Part shown: positions 24,593-33,374 of the stretch, piece by piece
Position numbering within the stretch: the first letter of the stretch is position 1
How the letters are laid out: each line of letters starts with the position of its first letter
NCBI GenBank assembly: GCA_022827225.1
Contig: JAJDTJ010000042.1
Coordinates: 1-52,476 of the forward strand
Source: Candidatus Poribacteria bacterium
GTDB lineage: Bacteria; Poribacteria; WGA-4E; WGA-3G
Reading direction: 5' to 3'
DNA: 52,476 nucleotides
The notes under the pieces: generated by a model
The model's database searches: none
What the model was told of the DNA's origin: nothing
Seen by the model: the letters and a program-made list of their open reading frames with translations, nothing else
Translations under genes and position numbers: made by a program

Positions 24593-27500
24593 TTACCGTC
24601 GGATGATCATTTTTCGGGTCGCGTGGAAGTTTCCGGCTCGGATTGAATAAAAATAGACCCCACTTGCGACAGGTTCGCCAGCAGCGTTTCGTCCATCCCA
24701 ATGAGCGGTGTGCGAACCTGCCTTTTGGTATCCGATCGGTTTGGAATAGATACTTCTGCCTTGTGCGTCGTAGATATGGAGGGATACATTCACGTTTGAG
24801 GCGAGTTGATACGGAATCCACGTTTCTGGGTTAAAGGGGTTCGGGTAATTTTGGCTTAAACGGTTAACAGGAGCAGGATCTGCCAGATTAGAGATCGAGT
24901 CAGACGGTATTCGTTCTTCGACCGCAAGCGAGGTGCCTTCCGGATGGACGCGAAGGATACGGAGTTGATACAAATCTGTGATATAGAGGGCAGCGTCGGT
25001 TAACCTCAATTCCGATGGAAACCAGAGTTCGTTATTTTTATAGACAAGCGCCGAAGTCATTTCAAGGGTGCGTGTATCAATCATCTGCACACCTCTGCTA
25101 TCAAGTAGATAGAGATAGTTTCCACCGACCTGTGCGTCGATAGGGAGGTCTTCGTTCTCGTATGTGCCGTGCAATCTCGGTTCGTGAGGTTCAGATACAT
25201 CAAGTACGGCAACGCCAAGGCTGCTATCGAGCAGATAAACACGTTCTTTGGCAAAGGTGAGACCGACTGCATTTCCCTGCGTCGCGTAACTTCCGACAGG
25301 ACGTGGCAGGGCAGGTTCTGCTATGTCAAAGACGTGCAACCCACCGTCAAGTGCGGCGACGTAAGCGGCTGCTGCTGCTGCGTCAACGACAACACGGTAA
25401 GCACTCCCGGGTACATCGCGTTTGGAAACGATGTTGCTCTGCTGGGGTGCTCTGCTATCAACGATAATGAGTGATTCGGCACAAAGATAGGCGTAACCGT
25501 CATGAAGCAGAATATCGGAAACGGGTGCTTCTGTCGGTATATGTGCCACCGTTGCATTCGTATTGAGATGAACGATGAACATCCCTGTATCGGCGGCGAC
25601 AAAGCCGTATCCATTGTGTACACGGACTTTGGTGCAATTTGCTGCCCCGAACTGCTCACCGAAAGTCGGGGTATCGGTAGGAAATAGTAGATTTCGGCTC
25701 AGGGTGCCGTGATAAGGCGTTGTAAATTCGAGGGTATGCAACCCCGCCACGCCGTTTGCGACATAGACCCTCCGTTGACCTTCTGTTGTCTCTACGACAT
25801 CAATGCCATAAGCGGTGCCGCCGAAGGCATGGTGGTGTAACCACTTCGGCGATTCAGGTTTGCTGACATCGATTGTCTGTATACCGGCTTTTCCATCGGC
25901 GATATAAGCTAGGGTGCCCCAGAGGCTGAGATCAGTTGCGTTCCCGAATGTCGGTTGTGAGGAAATGCGTCGCGGTTGTTGTGGGTTCCGTACATCAATA
26001 ATGTGGAGTCCGGCTTGTTGATCGGCGAGATAGACGGTATTGTTGCGAAGTTGGATGCTGGTTGCGAATCCGGGTGTATTTAATCGGACCCCCATTTCGG
26101 GGTTTTCAGCATCGGTAATATCGACCAAGGTGAGGTTGCCTGAAGCGACGAATGTATAAATGGCATCCGCTGTCTCCGCGATCTCATAAGTATTAGCGAG
26201 GATTGGGACGCTACTTTGGAAGACAAAATCGCCGAATGGACTCTGTTCAAGAATGTATAATCCGTGTCTGTCGTCACTGACATAGACGATTTTGTCGCGG
26301 ATAACAACATTCAGGGGGGTGCCTGCGGTCCGAAAGAAGCGTCTGGGTTGAGGTGTTGGGGAGTTGCGGACATCGTGTTGATTGTAGACGAGTAAGCCGC
26401 GGGCTGTCCCGAGGACATATAGATTGTCGCCATCAGTTTCGACTCTACGTGCATCGGTGAATCCACGGAGCGTTTTGACGATGTTCGGAGCCGTTGGTAC
26501 TGAGACATCGATAACATGTACGCCTGCAGCACCATCAGCGATATAAGCCGTATCGTCATCAACGGCTACAGCGCGTGCGTGACCGGGTGTAGCGATTTCA
26601 CCGATACGGACAGGCTTTGTCGGTTCTACTAAGGAGAAGATTTCCAATCCCCAGGTGCTTGCCGTATAAAGATAAGGAATATCTTTTTCACGGATTGTAA
26701 TATCGGTATAGTCGCTTGCGAGATGGATGTGTGTCATCGGTTCAAGCTGCGTTTTCGGTCTGAGGCCGGTAGGTAGCATACTCTCTTGGGTACGATTGTC
26801 AAGGGCAGCCGTTATGGACTCTGGTGCTGTATTTGATTTTTTTTCACGTGGTATGTCTATGACAAAATCGTTGCGCGTGTTCGCGGCGGTATAATTGAAC
26901 ATCTGTGGCGTATCCGCTGTCACCATCAGTATAATCTCATCCTTCCGCCGGAGTCCTTCGCGCCGAATGTGCCCCCGATTTCGAGTGTTAAACGGAACAG
27001 GTGTAACGGCTGGCTGTCCATTGGATGGGAGGTAGAGTGTGATGGCGTAGAGGTTTCCGGAACCTGTGCCGGTTATTGATATGTCAAGTGTTTGGGGTAG
27101 ATTCTGGAAGTGAACGTAGTATGCGCCCCACTGGTTGATAGCGACGCTGTTCGCGGCGTTTGGATAGTTTAAGACGCGCGGCACGGAAGCGGTTACCTTT
27201 CGGTTCTGCAAAGCGTCATAGCCGAGTCTTCTGTTTTGTGCTTGTGTGTTTTTCCAATTCGCGAGTCCCCAATTGAGGAAAACATCGGGAAAGCGTTCAC
27301 TTCTGCCGCTGCTGGTTAAAGCAGCGTCAATTGCCTGCTCACCGAGTGTATCCGTCGCGACGATATCGCGAATGAGTTCGCGTCCGCCATACTGTTCGTA
27401 AAGGTAGAGCATGAACAGGAAAGCTCCACCATAATAGACATCCCATGTGTTTGCGTACGCGAGCGAAACACTCGGGTTCGTGAGATAGCCGTCAACAAAA

Positions 27501-28222
27501 ATGGTGTGTACTGTGCCGTAAACTGCCCACTCTATGAAGGATGCCGTGCCTTCTTCTAACCACCGTTGGTCGGTTGTTCCACCGTTTTGGAACCAATTGA
27601 CGAGATGTGCGAATTCGTGTGCAAGGCTGCTATAAAAGGTGTGTCGGGGTCGTTCTCTGAATTGGAAGATGTCCATATAGAGCATTTCGCGACGGTTGCT
27701 GTTCGGAGCTGTAGGTAATTGATCCGCGGGTGCGAAGTAGCCTCCGTAATCGAGTCCAGATTCATTCATACCGACATCGTGCATCAATAGTGTAATACGG
27801 TTATCTCTGTCGAGTCCAGGTTTCCATTCAGTTCCCATCCAGCGTCGAACGTTTGGATAGATGCGTGTGTCGAATTCGCGTGCGATTGCGGTTGCTTCAG
27901 CCTCTGTGAGCATACCGCGTACCGAATCCTCAATGTAGACGTAGAGATGTTCACTTTTAGCGATACAGGAGGCTGTTACTTCTGCGTCTGGAATGTGAAT
28001 AAAAAAGCGGTCTGTCTGTCCGATCTGAACGGGTGCGGCAGGTGCGGCGGCAACTTCTTGGGGGGCAACTTCTTGGAGTAGGTGTTGCGCGAGATGTTCC
28101 TGATGCAGGAGCGGTGTCCCGCACAGCCACGCCTCTTCGGGAACAGGCGGAAACTTTGAATCAGCGAGTACGAAACTGCACCAAACAGAAAAGATAAGAC
28201 TGACTGATACCAAAAATCGCAT
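24593..28222 (-). CDS. Secreted metalloprotease with beta-propeller and FlgD/T9SS-like tail
   Basis: The 1209-residue protein starts with a signal peptide (MRFLVSVSLIFSVWCSFVLA). Residues 70-370 are a zinc metalloprotease domain with HEFAH at 202-206 and a downstream EEGTASF with Glu224, the pattern of hyicolysin/M30-like gluzincins. Residues about 500-1130 are made of repeated strands with a Val-Tyr-Ile/Val-Ala-Asp, Gly-Val/Ile-x-x-Ile-Asp-Val core (LVIVD repeats), expected to form beta-propellers. The C-terminus (NYPNPFNPETWIPYQL, then YDAQGRSIYS, WDGRNAAGEPVASGVYFYSI) is a FlgD Ig-like / T9SS type A sorting-like tail. It is probably cell-surface or secreted. HExxH has Glu at position two as required. 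Confidence 0.85.
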   Translation of the reverse strand: MRFLVSVSLIFSVWCSFVLADSKFPPVPEEAWLCGTPLLHQEHLAQHLLQEVAPQEVAAAPAAPVQIGQTDRFFIHIPDAEVTASCIAKSEHLYVYIEDSVRGMLTEAEATAIAREFDTRIYPNVRRWMGTEWKPGLDRDNRITLLMHDVGMNESGLDYGGYFAPADQLPTAPNSNRREMLYMDIFQFRERPRHTFYSSLAHEFAHLVNWFQNGGTTDQRWLEEGTASFIEWAVYGTVHTIFVDGYLTNPSVSLAYANTWDVYYGGAFLFMLYLYEQYGGRELIRDIVATDTLGEQAIDAALTSSGRSERFPDVFLNWGLANWKNTQAQNRRLGYDALQNRKVTASVPRVLNYPNAANSVAINQWGAYYVHFQNLPQTLDISITGTGSGNLYAITLYLPSNGQPAVTPVPFNTRNRGHIRREGLRRKDEIILMVTADTPQMFNYTAANTRNDFVIDIPREKKSNTAPESITAALDNRTQESMLPTGLRPKTQLEPMTHIHLASDYTDITIREKDIPYLYTASTWGLEIFSLVEPTKPVRIGEIATPGHARAVAVDDDTAYIADGAAGVHVIDVSVPTAPNIVKTLRGFTDARRVETDGDNLYVLGTARGLLVYNQHDVRNSPTPQPRRFFRTAGTPLNVVIRDKIVYVSDDRHGLYILEQSPFGDFVFQSSVPILANTYEIAETADAIYTFVASGNLTLVDITDAENPEMGVRLNTPGFATSIQLRNNTVYLADQQAGLHIIDVRNPQQPRRISSQPTFGNATDLSLWGTLAYIADGKAGIQTIDVSKPESPKWLHHHAFGGTAYGIDVVETTEGQRRVYVANGVAGLHTLEFTTPYHGTLSRNLLFPTDTPTFGEQFGAANCTKVRVHNGYGFVAADTGMFIVHLNTNATVAHIPTEAPVSDILLHDGYAYLCAESLIIVDSRAPQQSNIVSKRDVPGSAYRVVVDAAAAAAYVAALDGGLHVFDIAEPALPRPVGSYATQGNAVGLTFAKERVYLLDSSLGVAVLDVSEPHEPRLHGTYENEDLPIDAQVGGNYLYLLDSRGVQMIDTRTLEMTSALVYKNNELWFPSELRLTDAALYITDLYQLRILRVHPEGTSLAVEERIPSDSISNLADPAPVNRLSQNYPNPFNPETWIPYQLASNVNVSLHIYDAQGRSIYSKPIGYQKAGSHTAHWDGRNAAGEPVASGVYFYSIRAGNFHATRKMIIRR

Positions 28223-28348
28223 AGGATCTACTTACACTCCGGTGGATACGCGTTATACAGTGTGCGGGTTTAATGAGGCTTAATATCTATTTTACAACGA
28301 TTGTAGTGCAAATGCAAGCGATACAACAGTGTATACTTTTCTTTTTTG

Positions 28349-28377
28349 TTGACAGAATTGACAATAAATGATACTAT
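28349..28377 (+). promoter_or_regulatory. sigma70 promoter for def
   Basis: TTGACA (28349-28354), 17-base spacer, TACTAT (28372-28377). It points to the def gene and lies ~43 bases before its start. Confidence 0.65.
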
Positions 28378-28419
28378 ATTAAAGGTTATTTTGTCAAAAA
28401 TGGGAGGCGTGTCTGATAC

Positions 28420-29019
28420 ATGCCAAAACGAAGAAGAAAGCATCAGAATACCCCTGCCTCGGATGTGGTTGGTGAAGATGATGTCTTGCTGCGTGCAACA
28501 GCCCCCTTGCAGCTCTGCTATTACGGGAACCCGGTCCTCCGTAAAAGAGCCAAGCCGGTTGTCGAAATCACAGAGGCGGAACGTCAACTCGCTGACCAGA
28601 TGCTGGAGACGCTTTACGCTACAGGCAACGGTATTGGACTCGCTGCGACGCAAGTCGGTGTTTTGAAGCGGCTCATCATTGTTGATATAGGTGAAGATGA
28701 TGACGAGATTTACGAACCGCTTGTACTCTTTAACCCAGAAATTTTAAGTGTTGATGGAGAAGTCGTCGCAGAAGAGGGCTGCCTCAGCATCCCAGATGTG
28801 ACAGCAGAGGTGAGACGTCCGGAAAAAGTGGTTGTTGAGGGTATTAATATTCAAGGTGGACCTGTCCACATTGAAGCCGACGGTTTGCTGGCGCGTGTCC
28901 TCCAACACGAAATAGATCATCTCAACGGCGTGCTTTTTATTGACCGGATTAGCGGATTAAAACGGCAGTTGTTGAAAGACGAATTGTTGAGGGTACAACA
29001 AGCTGAGCGACCCTCTTGA
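28420..29019 (+). CDS. def: Peptide deformylase
   Basis: This 199-residue enzyme removes the N-formyl group from new proteins. It has all three metal/catalytic motifs: GIGLAATQVG (71-80), EEGCLSIPD with Cys121, and QHEIDHLNG with His163, Glu164 and His167. The N-terminal ~25 residues are basic and extra to the core. The ATG is preceded by GGGAGG at 12 bases, a little far but acceptable. It is read from its own promoter and is followed by a short A/T hairpin at 29051-29071. Confidence 0.95.
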   Translation: MPKRRRKHQNTPASDVVGEDDVLLRATAPLQLCYYGNPVLRKRAKPVVEITEAERQLADQMLETLYATGNGIGLAATQVGVLKRLIIVDIGEDDDEIYEPLVLFNPEILSVDGEVVAEEGCLSIPDVTAEVRRPEKVVVEGINIQGGPVHIEADGLLARVLQHEIDHLNGVLFIDRISGLKRQLLKDELLRVQQAERPS

Positions 29020-29050
29020 TATCTGAAACCTGAGGAATGGTTATCAGTAC

Positions 29051-29071
29051 GATTTTTTCTACGAAAAAATC
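29051..29071 (+). terminator. Possible terminator after def
   Basis: Perfect 9-bp A/T-rich hairpin GATTTTTTC/GAAAAAATC with a TAC loop, followed by CTTTTAATT. The low GC stem makes it a weak terminator call. Confidence 0.4.
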
Positions 29072-29078
29072 TTTTAAT

Positions 29079-29157
29079 TGTCAGTTGTTAGTTAAGAGGG
29101 TTTGTGTGGCAGCTATAGTTAATTGGACTGCCACAAGAGATTAACCGATAACCGTTG
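29079..29157. repeat. Long-hairpin intergenic repeat, copy 3 (def/larE)
   Basis: Imperfect palindrome with a TGTCAG...TTAAGAGG left arm and a GAGATTAACCGATAACC right arm, and a perfect inner stem GTGGCAG/CTGCCAC (29106-29112 with 29128-29134). Its outer sequence resembles copies 1 and 2 in the suf cluster. Confidence 0.5.
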
Positions 29158-29216
29158 TATTATATGCGGAGGCTATTTCGGTGTAATTTGTAAGCCGAAA
29201 CTTGCTATTCAAAAGT

Positions 29217-30050
29217 ATGTTAAAACTGAAAATTGAACCATCCCTACAGACGAAACTTGACCAACTTTATGCGTGCTTGGGTGCGTATCAGAAGGTTATC
29301 GTCGCTTTTTCAGGCGGTGTTGATAGCACATTTCTCGCGGAAGCCGCACAACACGCTCTCGGTGATAACGCCCTCGCTGTGACTGCTATCTCCGATTCGT
29401 ATCCGATCCGGGAGATGCGCGCTGCGCAGGATATTGCTAAACAGATCGGGATCCGATTTGAGACGGTCCACACACAAGAATTGGACTTGGAAGGGTATGC
29501 GAGTAACCCGACGAATCGGTGCTATTTCTGTAAAACGGAGTTGTTCGATAAACTGCGTCCGATCGCTGAAAAATACGACGTAGGGACGATCGTCTACGGT
29601 GCGATCCCGGACGATGTTGGTGACCATCGCCCCGGCATGGATGCCGCAAAGCGGATGGGTATCCAAGCCCCTCTGATTGATGTCAACTTGACGAAGGCAG
29701 AGATTCGCGAGATTTCGAAGGCGTGGGAACTCCCGACTTGGGATAAACCAGCCTTTGCCTGCCTCTCTTCACGGTTCCCTTACGGTATGCGTATCACGCG
29801 TGAGTTGCTAAGGCAAGTCGATGCAGCCGAGCAATTTCTCTACGATTTAGGGATTCGTCAATTCCGAGTCCGGCACCACGGTGAGCTTGCCCGCATTGAA
29901 TTGGAGGCACAAGAGATTTCGAGATTGCTTTCAAGAACCGTCCGACACGACATCAGCACGCACTTTAAAACACTCGGATATGCACACGTCACGCTCGACT
30001 TGCAAGGGTATCGTTCCGGGAGCCTAAATGAGGGTATTACGACTTCTTAA
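29217..30050 (+). CDS. larE: LarE-type ATP-pyrophosphatase (sulfur insertase)
   Basis: This 277-residue protein is LarE, which adds sulfur to the pincer nickel cofactor precursor of lactate racemase-type enzymes. The PP-loop SGGVDS is at 32-37. Unlike single-cysteine LarE (sacrificial), it has Cys102-X2-Cys105 (NRCYFCK) and Cys182 (FACLSSRFPYG), the three-cysteine set described for [4Fe-4S]-type LarE. larB and larC are not in the window. I use the ATG at 29217; an in-frame TTG 15 bases upstream is possible. The ribosome site is poor. A long-hairpin repeat lies in its leader. Confidence 0.88.
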   Translation: MLKLKIEPSLQTKLDQLYACLGAYQKVIVAFSGGVDSTFLAEAAQHALGDNALAVTAISDSYPIREMRAAQDIAKQIGIRFETVHTQELDLEGYASNPTNRCYFCKTELFDKLRPIAEKYDVGTIVYGAIPDDVGDHRPGMDAAKRMGIQAPLIDVNLTKAEIREISKAWELPTWDKPAFACLSSRFPYGMRITRELLRQVDAAEQFLYDLGIRQFRVRHHGELARIELEAQEISRLLSRTVRHDISTHFKTLGYAHVTLDLQGYRSGSLNEGITTS

Positions 30051-30097
30051 CTAACATTAGAAATCTGTAAATAGCAAATTAATTCAGGGAAGCCCGG

Positions 30098-30508
30098 ATG
30101 GATTATCTGAAGCATGAACTGGGAGCTATTATAGGGCTTATAGTGATGTATCCCGTACACATCATGACATTTGTAGGATGTGTTTTGCTTTTTTTTCTTG
30201 TGTTACCGAGACGTAAGAGGAGACGTAATTTATTGTCCACCTTGACGGAGCTGCCTTCTGAAAGAAGGGTCTTAACACAACACGAAAAGGCTTTTCTTGT
30301 TGCGAAAATTCGGGACAGTCGTACTGAGAATCTGAAAAAAAGTTTTACCGCTCGTGTTAGTAGCAGGTCGATAAAATATATGATATTTGCGTCAAGTGGT
30401 TTGATTGTGGTCCTTATCCTCTGGGGTTTTTATGTGATCGGTTTCATTGTGCTAACTGTATTGCTTTTGGCGTTAGGTTTGACGATAACATTAAACAGGA
30501 GAAAATAA
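30098..30508 (+). CDS. Small membrane protein with LTxxEK..KIRxxR.EN motif (136 aa)
   Basis: This 136-residue protein has a hydrophobic segment at residues 15-40, a basic RRKRRR stretch, a soluble middle and two hydrophobic segments at the C-terminus. The middle contains VLTQHEKAFLVAKIRDSRTENLKKSFTAR. A very similar segment (LTKTEKELLAEKIREDRGENINKSF) is found in the next protein, so the two are paralogs. Its stop overlaps the start of the next gene (TAATG). Function unknown; no family was recognised. Confidence 0.7.
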   Translation: MDYLKHELGAIIGLIVMYPVHIMTFVGCVLLFFLVLPRRKRRRNLLSTLTELPSERRVLTQHEKAFLVAKIRDSRTENLKKSFTARVSSRSIKYMIFASSGLIVVLILWGFYVIGFIVLTVLLLALGLTITLNRRK

Positions 30509-30789
30509 TGTACAAAATCAAAGGTATTAGTCTTAAGACATACCGATCTACGAAAAAAATACAACGCCAGAAGAGGGGATCGGCTTCAAAGGAGCTCCCC
30601 GTTAAAAAAGAGACGCTCACAAAAACTGAAAAGGAATTGTTAGCAGAAAAAATTCGGGAAGATCGCGGCGAGAATATTAACAAAAGTTTTGTAGGAAGAT
30701 CAAATCCGGTCTACTTAACTATAGCTGTGATCGTGCTGATTGGGCTGTTTTTCGTTTTCATCGCTTGGGTTGTTATCCATTCATCATAA
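30508..30789 (+). CDS. Small membrane protein, paralog of the preceding (93 aa)
   Basis: This 93-residue protein has a basic N-terminus, the conserved LTKTEKELLAEKIREDRGEN and KSF pattern, and a single C-terminal hydrophobic helix. It shares the motif with the preceding gene (LTxxEKxxLxxKIRxxRxENxxKSFxxR), followed by a membrane helix in both. The ATG overlaps the upstream TAA, which implies coupling. Function unknown. The location upstream of the glcF-like gene may be incidental. Confidence 0.7.
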   Translation: MYKIKGISLKTYRSTKKIQRQKRGSASKELPVKKETLTKTEKELLAEKIREDRGENINKSFVGRSNPVYLTIAVIVLIGLFFVFIAWVVIHSS

Positions 30790-30805
30790 ATCGTAAAAAT
30801 TTTAT

Positions 30806-32173
30806 ATGGCCAACCAACACACACAACCGCTTATCGGCGTAGATACCTTCAATTGGAAGAAATGGGACGCTTGCACACACTGCGGACTCTGTCTACCCAC
30901 CTGTCCAACCTACCGAGAATTAGGCTTAGAAACAGATTCTCCGAGAGGAAGACTCTACTTGATGGGGAGTGCCTTCAAAGAAGAGGACGCCACACCGCTG
31001 AACGAAGAGTGGTCGGAATACATCTACCGGTGTTTAGATTGCCGTGCCTGTGAGACGGCGTGTCCGTCCGGTGTCCATTTCGGCGAATTGCTTGAAGAGG
31101 CGCGGTCCATCTATGAGCAGAACGCTTCCCGCTCAGTGGCTTATCGATTCTGGACGAACCTTGTTTTCAAACAACTTCTGCCGAATAAAGAGCGTTTGGA
31201 CTTGATGTTTGAGTTGATGTGGCTCTACCAACGTCTCGGCATCCGGCGGATCGTCCAGAAATTGGGTATCCTGAAATTGATGGGACGGCTTGGTGAGATG
31301 GAATCGTTATTGCCGAAAATTCCGTCGCCGCAACTGAAGTATACGATACGTGACATTACACCTGCCAAAGGCGAGACGCGATACCGTGTCGGATTCATCC
31401 CCGGATGTATTATGAACCAGGTCTTCACAGAAACGAACGTTGCGACTATCCGTGTTTTAACGGAGAACGGTTGCGAAGTGGTTACGCCGCGGAAGCAGAC
31501 CTGTTGTGGTGCCCTACATCTTCACAACGGCTTGCGAGATGTCGCTTCAGCACTTGCCAAACAAAATATTGATGCGTTTGGAGCGGTCAGTAGTTCTCGC
31601 CTGCCAAGAGCAGGCTTTCAGGACTTAGACGCTATTATTATCAACTCTGCTGGCTGCGGCGCAGCACTTAAGGAATACGGGGTACTCTTAGAAAACGATC
31701 CCGCTTATGCGGAGAAGGCAGAACATTTCAGCCATAGAATGCGCGACATCAGCGAATTTTTAGCCGAAATTGAGATGATACCACCGACAGGAGAAATCAA
31801 AAGACGTGTTACTTATGACGAACCGTGTCATCTCCTTCACGGGCAGCGTGTGAAAGAGCAACCGCGCAAGGTACTTCAGTCGATCCCGGGACTTGCGTTG
31901 ATTGAGTTAACCGAATCCGAATGGTGCTGTGGGAGTGCGGGGATTTATAACATCACACAGCCTGAACTTTCGCAAGAGATTCTCGAACGCAAAATGGTAC
32001 ACATTGCTGAGACTGATGCGGACATTGTTGCGACGGGGAACCCCGGTTGCCTCCTGCAGATCCAACTTGGTATCCAAAAACACGGCTTATCTATGAAAGC
32101 GATGCATCCGGTTAACCTTTTAGACTATGCCTACCGTGGCATCGCGCCAGAGGCGTTTTTAGCTGAGGAATAG
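30806..32173 (+). CDS. GlcF-like Fe-S subunit (glycolate oxidase-type, CCG domains)
   Basis: This 455-residue protein has two 4Fe-4S ferredoxin motifs, CTHCGLCLPTCP at residues 23-34 and CLDCRACETACPSG near 77-90. Two cysteine-rich CCG domains follow, marked by CCGALHLHNG (third quarter) and EWCCGSAGIY (C-terminal). These are characteristic of GlcF and related heterodisulfide-reductase-like oxidoreductase subunits. The usual partner GlcD (FAD subunit) is not adjacent, so the substrate cannot be assigned. The ATG is preceded by no strong ribosome site. Confidence 0.85.
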   Translation: MANQHTQPLIGVDTFNWKKWDACTHCGLCLPTCPTYRELGLETDSPRGRLYLMGSAFKEEDATPLNEEWSEYIYRCLDCRACETACPSGVHFGELLEEARSIYEQNASRSVAYRFWTNLVFKQLLPNKERLDLMFELMWLYQRLGIRRIVQKLGILKLMGRLGEMESLLPKIPSPQLKYTIRDITPAKGETRYRVGFIPGCIMNQVFTETNVATIRVLTENGCEVVTPRKQTCCGALHLHNGLRDVASALAKQNIDAFGAVSSSRLPRAGFQDLDAIIINSAGCGAALKEYGVLLENDPAYAEKAEHFSHRMRDISEFLAEIEMIPPTGEIKRRVTYDEPCHLLHGQRVKEQPRKVLQSIPGLALIELTESEWCCGSAGIYNITQPELSQEILERKMVHIAETDADIVATGNPGCLLQIQLGIQKHGLSMKAMHPVNLLDYAYRGIAPEAFLAEE

Positions 32174-32193
32174 TGGAGGTCGTAAGGCAAATC

Positions 32194-32778
32194 ATGTTTT
32201 TATCAGATGGAGATATTATCAAATATATGGAGGCGGGAAAGATTAAGATTTCCCCGGAACCGGACCTTCAAACACAACTCGGCAGTTGCTCTATTGATTT
32301 TAGGTTAAGCAATACCTTTCGTGTGTTTGAACATAGCAAATATCCGTATATTGATCTGCGTACTGAGATTGATACGAACGATTTGATGCGAAGGGTTGAT
32401 GTTTCGGATGGCGATGCCTTTACGATTCAACCGGGTGAGCTTGTGCTTGCGGCGACGCAGGAGGTGCTCATATTAGCAGACGATGTTATGGCGCGGCTTG
32501 AAGGTAGAAGTAGTTTGGCGCGGCTCGGTATTATCGTCCATAGTACAGCGGGACTCTTTGATCCGGGTTGGGTCGGTACGCCTACCTTGGAGTTGGGGAA
32601 TCTCGGACGCATGCCGGTCAGATTATATCCGGGTATGCGTATCTGTGCGTTTACTTTTGCGCAGCTCTCGTCGCCTGCGCGTGTGCCGTATCAACTCAAA
32701 CCGGCGAACAAATATGCTGGTCAGGACGGTCCTGAAACGAGTCGATTCGCCAAAGATGTTGAGTTTTCGGACGAATAA
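32194..32778 (+). CDS. dcd: dCTP deaminase
   Basis: This 194-residue enzyme makes dUMP or dUTP from dCTP. The key region EGRSSLARLGIIVHSTAGLFDPGWVGTPTLELGN carries the conserved Ser/Arg and the catalytic Glu (LELGN). The QLGSCSIDFRL and YPGMRICAFTFAQLS segments fit. The ATG at 32194 is chosen over an in-frame GTG seven codons earlier, because AAGG lies 6 bases before it. The gene begins just after the glcF-like gene. Confidence 0.93.
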   Translation: MFLSDGDIIKYMEAGKIKISPEPDLQTQLGSCSIDFRLSNTFRVFEHSKYPYIDLRTEIDTNDLMRRVDVSDGDAFTIQPGELVLAATQEVLILADDVMARLEGRSSLARLGIIVHSTAGLFDPGWVGTPTLELGNLGRMPVRLYPGMRICAFTFAQLSSPARVPYQLKPANKYAGQDGPETSRFAKDVEFSDE

Positions 32779-33374
32779 CCTAAAAGTCGCGGTTTAATAG
32801 GTGTCGGGTGCTACGCGCAAAAAACGGGCAATGCTATGCCTAATAATTTAGCAAAATCTTGAAGTTTTTCAAGCATGGTGTGGACACAATTGGGTAGCAG
32901 CGGCAAGTTCCGTGTCTTTTTTGTTTTTGACGGCTGTAATTCGTGGTTTTACATGTAAATTTTCGTGTTTTCGTCAGTTACTGCTGATTGGCATAAATTT
33001 TGCTTAGATATTCAATTAAGACGCTTGTCAAATGTGTGACAGGACTTACGCGATTTTGAGTGTGGTTCCCATTCTGTTAGATGAGGTTTTTTGGTAAACA
33101 CAGCGTTCTGGGGAAACCCAAACTAACAGTTTATGCTACAAAAGAGCAGCGTGCGTAAGTCCTGTGTGAGTTGCGTGTTCAATTGACGAACATATAGTAT
33201 TTTTCTAAGTTATTAAAACTGGGTTATTAAAACTGGATTTTAGGGAAACCACCGGGCTTCATGCTATGTTTTCCCTATGCCGTTTTATTCGATTGTCGTC
33301 TCGGTCTGTGGATCGAGATAGTTTAAATGAGAAGTTTCGGCTCGCAAATGATGCCGAAATAGGAGGATATGTGA
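32779..33374 (+). other. 596-base gap between dcd and glnA
   Basis: The gap contains MITE copy 2 (33040-33164) and the glnA leader. The leader includes a 7-bp hairpin TTTCGGC/GCCGAAA at 33335-33341 and 33353-33359 directly before the ribosome site AGGAGGA. A GGGAAA...TTTCCC inverted repeat lies near 33243-33280. I found no riboswitch I could name. Confidence 0.6.
33040..33164. mobile_element. MITE copy 2
   Basis: Bounded by CAGGACTTACGC / GCGTAAGTCCTG inverted ends and flanked by perfect 5-base TGTGA direct repeats (33035-33039 and 33165-33169), likely a target-site duplication. It is the same family as 24426-24557. No coding capacity. Confidence 0.85.

Noticed and set aside
33200..33374. 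Possible riboswitch before glnA
   Set aside because: Inverted repeats exist but no match to the glnA or downstream-peptide motifs I know.
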